In this document: positions 52,125-59,592 of the stretch, piece after piece
How the letters are laid out: each line of letters starts with the position of its first letter
Numbering within the stretch: the first letter of the stretch is position 1
Translations under genes and position numbers: made by a program
NCBI RefSeq assembly: GCF_001824475.1
Contig: NZ_MHXN01000032.1
Coordinates: 113,259 to 177,258, forward strand
DNA: 64,000 bases
Origin: Phenylobacterium sp. RIFCSPHIGHO2_01_FULL_69_31
Lineage (GTDB): Bacteria; Pseudomonadota; Alphaproteobacteria; Caulobacterales; Caulobacteraceae
Direction of reading: 5' to 3'
Notes under the pieces: model-generated
Database searches by the model: none
Told to the model about the DNA's origin: nothing
What the model saw: the letters and a program-made list of their open reading frames with translations, nothing else

Positions 52125-53177
52125 TCAGTCGTTCGGCGGGGCTCCGGTGGAGTCCCGCACAACCAGGGACGGCAGGCGGCTCTTGGGATCGCGTCCATCG
52201 TCGTCGCGGCCCATCAGCCGCTCCACGGCCAGACGGCCGATCTCGCGGGTCGGGGTGCGGACAGTGGTCAGCGTCGGCCATAGCCGCGAGGCGATCTGGA
52301 AGTCGTCGAAGCCGATGACCGAGACATCCTCCGGCACCCGCAGTCCCGCCTGGCGCGCCGCCTGCAGGACGCCGGCGGCCATCTCGTCGTTACCGGCGAA
52401 GATCGCCGTCGGGCGGGGCGACATGGCCAGCAGTTCGCGGCCGCGCTCGATCCCGGACTCGTAGGTATAGGCGCCCTCCACCGCGTAGGCCTTCGCCAGG
52501 TGAAGGCCCCGCTCCTCGAGCGCCTCTTCGAAGCCGGAGCGCCGCTCGTGCGACGAGCGGAAGGTCGGGGGGCCCGAGACGAAGGCGATGCGCGTATGGC
52601 CCAGCTCGGCCAGGTGCGCCGCCGCCTCGCGACCGCCCAGCCGGTCGCGGGTCTCGATCATGTGTTCCGGCCGGTCCAAGCTGACCGAGGCCACGCGGAC
52701 ATAGGCGCAGCCGATCTCGGCCATCAGGGCCGCGGCCCGTTCGTCCTCGGAGACCGACGGGGTCAGCACCACGCCGAACAGCCGCTGCCGTTCCACGAAG
52801 CTGCGCAGGTCGTCCAGAAACGTTGGGCTCGCGCGATCGCAGGGATGGACCACCAGTTCGAACCCCGAGCCCTTCATGCCGTCGAGCAGGCCGAGCTGCA
52901 TGTTCACGACGTATTGCGGGTTGGGGTTGTCGTAGACTAGGCCGATCAGGAAGGCGCGGCCATAGGCCAAGCCCCGGGCCTGGGGATCCGGCGCATAGCC
53001 CAGCTCCGCGATAACCGCCTCGATCCGCTCGCGGGTGTCGGCGCGCACGAAGGGCGAGGCGTTGATGACCCGCGAGACCGTCTTCTTCGAAACCCCGGCA
53101 AGGCGCGCGATGTCGTTGATGGTCGGCCGGCGGCGCGACTCCACGCCCCCGTCCTCAGGCGCGCGCGGTTTGCTCAT
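52125..53177 (-). CDS. LacI family transcriptional repressor, probable uronate regulator
   Basis: About 350 residues from the ATG at 53177 (GTG at 53189 possible; no strong ribosome site). The N-terminal helix-turn-helix PTINDIARLAGVSKKTVSRVI and hinge are canonical LacI. The periplasmic-binding-like effector domain has GLVYDNPNPQYVVNMQLG near residue 80 and GFDDFQIASRLWPTLTTVRTP near 305. It sits in the middle of the uronate genes, and seven CG-centred palindromes typical of LacI-family sites mark the surrounding promoters. KDG or a related uronate intermediate is the likely inducer. Confidence 0.9.
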   Translation of the reverse strand: MSKPRAPEDGGVESRRRPTINDIARLAGVSKKTVSRVINASPFVRADTRERIEAVIAELGYAPDPQARGLAYGRAFLIGLVYDNPNPQYVVNMQLGLLDGMKGSGFELVVHPCDRASPTFLDDLRSFVERQRLFGVVLTPSVSEDERAAALMAEIGCAYVRVASVSLDRPEHMIETRDRLGGREAAAHLAELGHTRIAFVSGPPTFRSSHERRSGFEEALEERGLHLAKAYAVEGAYTYESGIERGRELLAMSPRPTAIFAGNDEMAAGVLQAARQAGLRVPEDVSVIGFDDFQIASRLWPTLTTVRTPTREIGRLAVERLMGRDDDGRDPKSRLPSLVVRDSTGAPPND

Positions 53178-53287
53178 AGGAGGCTTCACGGGCAGTCGGA
53201 CCGATCCTTCGAACGCGCAGCGCGCTATCCATATTCCCTGGCCTGCGCCGGGCCGCAACTGCAAGCCGGCCAAGCTTGAGATTTGGA

Positions 53288-53301
53288 TGACACCGGTTAC
53301 C
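53288..53301. promoter_or_regulatory. Uronate-regulon operator, site 5
   Basis: TGACACCGGTTACC, ending 8 bp before the uxaA ATG and 110 bp from the lacI start, so it can control uxaA-reductase and possibly autoregulate the repressor. Confidence 0.8.
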
Positions 53302-53309
53302 ATCGCGCG

Positions 53310-54794
53310 ATGAGCGACCTTTCCGCAACCCTCGTGATCGATCCGCGGGACGACGTGGCGGTCGCCCTGCGTCCGGTCGCGGCTGGGGATCGGGTCGCGG
53401 ACGGCGTCGTCGCTGCGCGAGACATCCCGGCCGGACACAAGGTGGCGCTGCGGGCGATCGCCGCCGGCGAGCCGGTGCGCAAGTTCGGCTGGCCCATCGG
53501 CCGGGCGACCCAGGCCATCGCGCCGGGAGCCCACGTCCATAGCCACAACCTGGCCACGGCGCTTGCGGGCGTGGAGACCTATGCCTACGAGCCGGCCCCC
53601 GCCGAGACGCTGCCGCCCCCCTCGCCCGCCACCTTTCAGGGCTATCGCCGCGCGGACGGCCGGGTGGGCGTCCGCAACGAGATCTGGGTGCTGTGCACGG
53701 TGGGCTGCGTGGCGCGGACGGCGCAGAAGATCGCGGAGGCCGCCGACCGCCGGTTCCGCGGCAGGGTCGACGGCGTGCACGCCCTCACCCACCCGCTCGG
53801 CTGCTCCCAGCTCGGCGGCGACCTCGACGCCACCCGCACGATGATCGCAGCCCTGGCGGGGCATCCCAACGCCGGCGGCGTGCTGATCCTGGGCCTCGGC
53901 TGCGAGAGCAACCAGCTGCAGGCGCTGCTCGACGCCGCCCCCGACCTGGACCGCTCCCGCCTGCGCGCCTTCACGGCCCAGTCGGCCGGCGACGAGATCG
54001 AGGAAGGCCTGGCGGCCGTCGGGGAACTGGTGGCGGTCGCCGAGCACGACCGGCGCGAGCCCTGCCCCGTCTCGGACCTCGTCCTCGGGGTGAAGTGCGG
54101 CGGGTCCGACGGCTTCTCCGGACTGACCGCCAATCCCCTTGTCGGGCGCATCGCCGACCAGGTGTGCGGCTCGGGCGGAACCACGATCCTCACCGAGATC
54201 CCCGAGATCTTCGGCGCCGAACGCCTGCTGATGGCCCGCGCCACCGACCGCGAGGTGTTCGAGGACGTCGCCGCCGTGGTCAACGACTTCAAGGGCTACT
54301 TCCTGAGCCATGGCGAACCGGTCAGCGAGAACCCCTCCCCCGGCAACATCGAGGGCGGCATCACCACCCTCGAGGAGAAGTCACTGGGCGCCGTGCAGAA
54401 GGGCGGCCGTGGTCCGGTGACCGAGGTCGTGCGCTATGGGGGCCAGGCGCACGCGCGGGGCGTCGTGCTGTTGGAAGCGCCGGGCAACGACGCCGTTTCA
54501 TCCACTGCGCTGACGGCCGCCGGAGCCACGGTGATCCTGTTCACCACCGGCCGCGGCACGCCGCTGGGCTTCCCGGCTCCCACGCTCAAGATCGCCACCA
54601 ATTCGGGCCTGGCCCAGCGCAAGCCGCGCTGGATCGACTTCGACGCCGGCCGCATCGTCGCCGGCGAGAGCGTCGAGGCCGCCGCCGACCGGCTGATGGA
54701 CCTCGTCCTGGCCACGGCCTCCGGGCAACCGACGCGCGCCGAAGAGAACGGGGAGCGCGAGATCGCCCTCTGGAAGCGCGGCGTCACCCTCTAG
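53310..54794 (+). CDS. uxaA: Altronate dehydratase
   Basis: 494 residues from the ATG at 53310 (MSDLSATLVIDPRDDVAVAL). The N-terminal SAF domain (to about residue 90) precedes the dehydratase domain with CTVGCVARTAQKIA, HPLGCSQLGGD near 168, LGLGCESNQ near 198, the iron-site KCGGSDGFSGLTANP near 265, and NPSPGNIEGGITTLEEKSLGAVQKGG near 345. It dehydrates D-altronate to KDG. The reductase gene starts immediately after its stop. Operator 5 overlaps its start region and no Shine-Dalgarno is seen. Confidence 0.94.
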   Translation: MSDLSATLVIDPRDDVAVALRPVAAGDRVADGVVAARDIPAGHKVALRAIAAGEPVRKFGWPIGRATQAIAPGAHVHSHNLATALAGVETYAYEPAPAETLPPPSPATFQGYRRADGRVGVRNEIWVLCTVGCVARTAQKIAEAADRRFRGRVDGVHALTHPLGCSQLGGDLDATRTMIAALAGHPNAGGVLILGLGCESNQLQALLDAAPDLDRSRLRAFTAQSAGDEIEEGLAAVGELVAVAEHDRREPCPVSDLVLGVKCGGSDGFSGLTANPLVGRIADQVCGSGGTTILTEIPEIFGAERLLMARATDREVFEDVAAVVNDFKGYFLSHGEPVSENPSPGNIEGGITTLEEKSLGAVQKGGRGPVTEVVRYGGQAHARGVVLLEAPGNDAVSSTALTAAGATVILFTTGRGTPLGFPAPTLKIATNSGLAQRKPRWIDFDAGRIVAGESVEAAADRLMDLVLATASGQPTRAEENGEREIALWKRGVTL

Positions 54795-56219
54795 ATGCGT
54801 CTCTCGAACCTCACCCTCGCGCAGGTCCGCGCGCCCGTCCGGACCCCCGCCTATGACCGGACGGCCACCCGTGTTGGCGTCGTCCACTTCGGCCCCGGCG
54901 CGTTCCACCGCGCGCACCAGGCCTGGTACTTCGACCGGATGCTGGCCTGGCAGCCGGACCTGGCCATCTGCGCCGTATCCCTGCGCAGCCCGGATGTCCG
55001 GGACGCCCTCGCCCCGCAGAACGGCCTCTACGCCCTGGCGGAGAAGGAAGCCGACCCGGCCGTGCAGGTCATCGGCTCCATCGCGGAGGTGCTGGTGGCG
55101 CCGGAGGATCCGGAGGCCGTGTTCGCCCGGCTCGACCAAGCGCGCTACGTGACCTCGACCGTGACCGAGAAGGGCTACTGCCTGACGACCGGCGGCGAGT
55201 TGGACCTCGGTCACCCCGACATCCGCCGCGACCTCGAAACGCCCGGTCGGCCCGTGAGTCTCGTGGGCTGGATCACCGAGGCGCTGCGTCGCTGCAAAGC
55301 CGCCGGCCGGCCGCCGTTCACGACGATCAGCTGCGACAACCTCTCGGACAACGGCCTGAAGCTGCGGCGCGGCGTGATCCGCTTCGCCGAAGCGCGCGGC
55401 GAGGTCGACCTGGCGGCGTGGATCGAGGCCAAGGCCGCCTTTCCGTGCAGCATGGTCGATTCGATCACCCCGGCGACCGACGACGCCCTGCGCGAGCAGG
55501 TCGCGGCCGCGCTCGGCCTCACGGACGCCTGGCCGGTCCAGCGCGAGCGCTTCGTCCAATGGGTCGTGGAAGACAGCCTGGGCGCCGACGCTGCCCTGTT
55601 CGCGCGCGCCGGGGTCACTGTCGCCCGCGCCGTCGCGCCCTTCGAGCGGGCGAAGCTGCGCCTGCTGAACGGCGCCCACTCCACCCTGGCCTACGCCGGG
55701 CTGGACCTCGGCCACGAGACGGTGTCCGGCGCCATGGGCGACCCGCGTCTGGCCAGCTTCGTCGAACGGATGATGCGCCAGGACGTGGCGCCCAGCCTCG
55801 ACGCTCCGGAACTCGATGTCCCCGCCTATGTCGGCGAGGTGCTGACCCGATTCCGCAACCCCGCCATCGTCCACAGGCTGTCCCAGATCGCCTGGGACGG
55901 TTCCCAGAAGCTGCGCTTCCGCCTGCTGGAAACGGCTTCGGAAGCCCTGGCGGCCGGCCGTCCGGTGGACCGCTTGGCGGTGGGCGTCGCCGCCTGGATG
56001 CGCTTCGTGGTCCGCCAGCATCGCGCCGGCGCCGCCCTGGTCGACCCTCTGGCCGACACCCTGGCGGCGGTCGCTGCATCCTGCGATGGCTCGGACGCGG
56101 ACGTGGACCGCTTCCTGGCGCTGGAGAGCGTCTTTCCGCCGGCGCTCGTCGGGCAACACCCGTTCCGCAGCGCCGCGGCCCACGCCTACGCCGACCTGGA
56201 AGCCGCGCTCAAGCTCTAG
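54795..56219 (+). CDS. Mannitol dehydrogenase family uronate reductase (UxuB-like; probable tagaturonate reductase)
   Basis: 474 residues of the long-chain mannitol dehydrogenase family. The Rossmann opening is VGVVHFGPGAFHRAHQAWYFD near residue 27, with TVTEKGYCL near 125, the TTISCDNLSDNG signature near 180, SMVDSITP near 222 and the catalytic Lys region LRLLNGAHSTLAY near 288. These sequences are of the fructuronate-reductase (UxuB)/mannitol 2-dehydrogenase type. Yet the ATG abuts the stop of uxaA, the altronate enzyme, and no mannonate dehydratase is seen in the window. Reduction of tagaturonate to altronate is therefore the best functional guess. Confidence 0.85.
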   Translation: MRLSNLTLAQVRAPVRTPAYDRTATRVGVVHFGPGAFHRAHQAWYFDRMLAWQPDLAICAVSLRSPDVRDALAPQNGLYALAEKEADPAVQVIGSIAEVLVAPEDPEAVFARLDQARYVTSTVTEKGYCLTTGGELDLGHPDIRRDLETPGRPVSLVGWITEALRRCKAAGRPPFTTISCDNLSDNGLKLRRGVIRFAEARGEVDLAAWIEAKAAFPCSMVDSITPATDDALREQVAAALGLTDAWPVQRERFVQWVVEDSLGADAALFARAGVTVARAVAPFERAKLRLLNGAHSTLAYAGLDLGHETVSGAMGDPRLASFVERMMRQDVAPSLDAPELDVPAYVGEVLTRFRNPAIVHRLSQIAWDGSQKLRFRLLETASEALAAGRPVDRLAVGVAAWMRFVVRQHRAGAALVDPLADTLAAVAASCDGSDADVDRFLALESVFPPALVGQHPFRSAAAHAYADLEAALKL

Positions 56220-56506
56220 GCGGCGCGTTTCAGCGCGCCCAGCCGCTCGGCGATCCGGCAGACCAGCGCGTCGGCCGAAACTCCCAGACTGTCGGCGATG
56301 CGGCAGAACTCCAGCAGGTCGACACGGCGCTGGCCCCGCTCGATCATCGCCACGTGCGACCCCGTCTTGCCCAGGCGCGCGGCCAGGGCGCGCTGGCTCA
56401 GCCCCGCCTCTCGGCGGGCGCCGATCAGTACGGCGCGCACGACCTCGTACTCGTCGGAGAACACGGGGTTCGGGCGTCTGGGCGTCCGGGCAAGTGACGC
56501 CGTCAT
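56216..56506 (-). CDS. Small XRE-type helix-turn-helix regulator
   Basis: 96 residues from the ATG at 56506; an ATG at 56536 lies on the far side of operator 6, so the inner start is preferred. A Pro-rich opening is followed by a Cro/C1 helix-turn-helix (AGLSQRALAARLGKTGSHVAMIERGQRRVDLLEF, residues about 33-70) and a short C-terminal helix. The protein is little more than a DNA-binding domain. Perfect operator 6 ends 5 bp before the start, so the LacI regulon probably controls it. It overlaps the reductase stop by 4 bp and is divergent from the TonB receptor. Confidence 0.82.
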   Translation of the reverse strand: MTASLARTPRRPNPVFSDEYEVVRAVLIGARREAGLSQRALAARLGKTGSHVAMIERGQRRVDLLEFCRIADSLGVSADALVCRIAERLGALKRAA

Positions 56507-56511
56507 GATGT

Positions 56512-56525
56512 TGACACCGGTGTCA
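56512..56525. promoter_or_regulatory. Uronate-regulon operator, site 6 (perfect)
   Basis: TGACACCGGTGTCA, a perfect 14-bp palindrome, 5 bp upstream of the XRE regulator start. Same sequence as site 7, 80 bp away centre to centre. Confidence 0.85.
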
Positions 56526-56590
56526 GCCAAAGGCATGTTCCCTCCACGCCTGGATTGGTTCCAAATCGGAGCGCATGATTCCAGGCTAAT

Positions 56591-56606
56591 ATGACACCGG
56601 TGTCAT
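56591..56606. promoter_or_regulatory. Uronate-regulon operator, site 7 (perfect)
   Basis: ATGACACCGGTGTCAT, a perfect 16-bp palindrome about 80 bp upstream of the TonB receptor start. The strongest site in the window and the best anchor for defining the motif. Confidence 0.88.
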
Positions 56607-56687
56607 GGCAACGTGCGCCGGCCGAGGACAACAAGGCCGCGAGGACGGTCACCCGGGGGCGTAGCTTCCGTGGCAGGGGAGGTATCT

Positions 56688-59519
56688 ATGATGCGACCGG
56701 GCGACATCCGCCTGCGCCAGCTGGTTTGCGGCGCGTCCATTCTGGCCCTGGGCGTGAGCGTTGCGGGCCAAGCCGCCGCTCAGACGGCGCCGGTAGCCGA
56801 GCCGGCTGAGGTCGACGAGATCGTCGTCACCGGCTTCCGGCAATCGCTCGACGCCGCGATCAATGTGAAGCGCGAAGCCGTCTCCTCCGTCGACGTGGTC
56901 GTCGCCGAGGATATCGCCAAGTTCCCGGACCAGAACCTCGCCGAGTCGCTGCAGCGCATTCCCGGCATCTCGATCCAGCGCGACGGCGGCGAAGGCCGGG
57001 CCATCACGGTTCGCGGCCTCTCCGGCCAGTTCACGCGCGTCCGCGTCAACGGCCTCGAGGCCATCGCCACCTCGACCGACGGGGCCAGCCCCAACCGTGA
57101 GCGGGCGTTCGACTTCAACGTCTTCGCCTCCGAGCTCTTCAACTCCCTGGTCGTTCACAAGACCGCCGAGGCCTCGCTCGACGAGGGCTCGCTGGGCGCC
57201 GTGGTCGACCTCAACACGGGCAACCCCCTCGCCGGCAAGGACGGCCTGACCTTCGTGGCCTCGGCCCAGGGCCAGTACAACGACCTCAGTGACGACATCG
57301 GGCCGCGACTGGCCGGCCTGGTGGCGTGGCGTTCCGAGGACGGCGTCTTCGGCGCCTCGCTCTCGGCCGCCTACACCCAGAACAACACGCTAGAGCTCGG
57401 CAACAACACCGTCCGCTGGGCGCAGGCGCGGTTTGACTCGGTCGACGGCGTCCGTTGCTTCACGACGCCAAACAGCGGCGGGACCTATGTGCCGAGCGCC
57501 GGCTGCAACGCCGCCGCCCTGGCGTTCCACCCCCGGATCCCGCGCTATGGCAAGGTGGGCCACGATCGTGAGCGGATCGGCCTCACCGGCAGCCTGCAGT
57601 GGGCGCCGACCGAACGCACCAAGGTCTCGCTGGACGGCCTCTACTCGCGGTTCCGCGAGACGCGCACCGAGCAGTGGGCAGAGGTCCTGTTCCGCTCCAA
57701 CGAGCGCTCGATCGACGCGCGGAATCTGACCATCGATCCCACCACCAACGACATCGTCGCCGGCACGTTCGACGACGCCTGGGTGCGGACCGAGAACTAC
57801 CTGCGCAAGTCCGAGACCGAATTCTACCAGTTCAGCGTCAACGCCACGCACGAGTTCACGGACAACTTCCGGGGAACCCTGCTGGCCGGTATCTCGAAGT
57901 CGGCGGCCGACATCCCCGTCGAAACGACCTTCGTGTTCGATGATCGCGACGCGGCGGGCTACCGCTACGACTATACGGACTCCCGCAGCCCGCTCCTCAC
58001 CTTCGGCACCAGCGTGACCGATCCTGCGAACTTCCAGCTCTCCGAGCTGCGCGACCGGCCATCGAACAACACCAACAAGTTCAAAACCCTGTCCGGCAAC
58101 GTCGAGTGGGACCTCACGGACGGCATTCAGATCGTCGCGGGCGCCGTTTACCGCCGCTTCGACTTCGACCTGGAGGCCTACACCCGCGACACCGTCGTCT
58201 GCCCGACCCGCACGACGGCGGGACCGGACGTGGTGCTCGGAACCATCACCTGCACGCCCTCCAGCGTGTTCGGCGCCAACGCGGTCTACGGCTATCGCGC
58301 GACCTCGGCGCTGAGCCGGACCGTGAACCTGGGCAGCGCCGGTCAGCCGTCGGGGACCACCACGACCTGGATCGTGCCGGACATCGACGCCGCCGCGAAC
58401 CTGACGGGCCTCTATGGCCGCACCGCCGCCATCGACGCCGGCAACATCCGCTCGGTGCGCGAGGAAGACACCGGCGGGTTCGTGCAGGGGAACTTCAAGG
58501 GCGAGATCGCCGGCCTGCGCTTCGCGGCCAATGCCGGTCTCCGCTACATGGAGACAGACCAGTCCTCCACGGGCCTGAACAACGGCGTCGCCGTTACGGT
58601 GAAGCGCAAGTATCACGACTGGCTTCCGGCCGTGAACCTCGCCATCTTCCCCACCGAGGACATCATCATCCGCGCCGCGGCGTCCGAGGTGATGACCCGG
58701 CCGAACCTCGGTAACCTGACGCCGGGCGGCACCGTCGACGGCTTCAACTACCGCGTCAATTTCGGCAACCCGAACCTGGATCCGTTCCGGGCGAAGGCCT
58801 ACGACGTGGGCCTGGAATGGTACTTCGCGCCCCAGGCGCTGGCGTCCGTCGCGTTCTTCAAGAAGGATATCCAGTCCTTCCCCCTGGGCGTCACGCGGAC
58901 CGGCACCTTCGCCTCCACCGGCCTCCCGACCTCGATCATCAACCCGAGCTCGCCGGCGGCGTCGAACCCTGAGGGACAAGCCTGGACGATCTCTTCGATC
59001 GAGAACGGCAGCGGCGGCAGCCTGAAGGGCGTCGAACTGGCCATCCAGGCGCCGTTCAGCTTCCTGCCGGGCTTCTGGGCCAACTTCGGCGGCATCGCGA
59101 ACGCCACTTTCGTGGACTCTAACGTCACCTATCGCGTCTCGGGTCCGGCAACGACGCCGGGCGGCGCCCTGCCGGGCACCGACGTCGACTCAACGCTCTA
59201 TGGCCTGGCCAAGCGCGCCTACAACGCCACCCTCTACTACGAAGAGGGCAAGTTCAGCGCCCGCGCCTCGATCGCCTATCGCTCGGGCTTCGTCGACAAC
59301 GCGAGCGGCACCGGCAACATCTTCGAGGGCTACAACTCGTCGGTGAACGTCGACGCCTCGGTGAAGTATCGCGTGACCGAGCAGCTCGAGCTGTCGCTGG
59401 AGGGGATCAACCTGACCGACGACTACCGTGACCGCTACGTCGATAAGGAGGCCAACCGCGCGTACGAGAACAACCACTTCGGCCGCACGATCATCTTCGG
59501 CGTCCGCTATCGGATGTAG
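56688..59519 (+). CDS. TonB-dependent receptor, probable oligogalacturonide importer
   Basis: 943 residues from the ATG at 56688, with GGGGAGG 5 nt upstream; a second ATG follows directly. Signal peptide to about residue 31 (GVSVAGQAAAQ), a TonB box (VDEIVVTG) near 42, a plug with FPDQNLAESLQRIPGISIQRDGG and GEGRAITVRGL near 90-130, then a large barrel ending in FGVRYRM. This is the long sugar-type receptor found in Caulobacterales polysaccharide loci. Under operator 7 and beside the uronate genes, it most likely takes up pectic oligomers. Confidence 0.92.
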   Translation: MMRPGDIRLRQLVCGASILALGVSVAGQAAAQTAPVAEPAEVDEIVVTGFRQSLDAAINVKREAVSSVDVVVAEDIAKFPDQNLAESLQRIPGISIQRDGGEGRAITVRGLSGQFTRVRVNGLEAIATSTDGASPNRERAFDFNVFASELFNSLVVHKTAEASLDEGSLGAVVDLNTGNPLAGKDGLTFVASAQGQYNDLSDDIGPRLAGLVAWRSEDGVFGASLSAAYTQNNTLELGNNTVRWAQARFDSVDGVRCFTTPNSGGTYVPSAGCNAAALAFHPRIPRYGKVGHDRERIGLTGSLQWAPTERTKVSLDGLYSRFRETRTEQWAEVLFRSNERSIDARNLTIDPTTNDIVAGTFDDAWVRTENYLRKSETEFYQFSVNATHEFTDNFRGTLLAGISKSAADIPVETTFVFDDRDAAGYRYDYTDSRSPLLTFGTSVTDPANFQLSELRDRPSNNTNKFKTLSGNVEWDLTDGIQIVAGAVYRRFDFDLEAYTRDTVVCPTRTTAGPDVVLGTITCTPSSVFGANAVYGYRATSALSRTVNLGSAGQPSGTTTTWIVPDIDAAANLTGLYGRTAAIDAGNIRSVREEDTGGFVQGNFKGEIAGLRFAANAGLRYMETDQSSTGLNNGVAVTVKRKYHDWLPAVNLAIFPTEDIIIRAAASEVMTRPNLGNLTPGGTVDGFNYRVNFGNPNLDPFRAKAYDVGLEWYFAPQALASVAFFKKDIQSFPLGVTRTGTFASTGLPTSIINPSSPAASNPEGQAWTISSIENGSGGSLKGVELAIQAPFSFLPGFWANFGGIANATFVDSNVTYRVSGPATTPGGALPGTDVDSTLYGLAKRAYNATLYYEEGKFSARASIAYRSGFVDNASGTGNIFEGYNSSVNVDASVKYRVTEQLELSLEGINLTDDYRDRYVDKEANRAYENNHFGRTIIFGVRYRM

Positions 59520-59553
59520 TCTCGAAAGCCGCAACGGCTCTTGGAAGCAGAAC

Positions 59554-59584
59554 AGGCCGGGCGATCCTTCGCCCGGCCTTTTTT
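59554..59584 (+). terminator. Rho-independent terminator of TonB receptor gene
   Basis: An 11-bp perfect GC-rich stem (AGGCCGGGCGA / TCGCCCGGCCT) with a 4-nt loop, followed by six T residues, 34 bp after the receptor stop codon. The clearest intrinsic terminator in the window; it closes the uronate locus. Confidence 0.9.
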
Positions 59585-59592
59585 GTCGCCGC

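Noticed and set aside
53178-54311. N-terminal extension of the LacI frame across uxaA.
   Set aside because: The helix-turn-helix lies at the normal distance from the ATG at 53177; the extension is antisense to uxaA.
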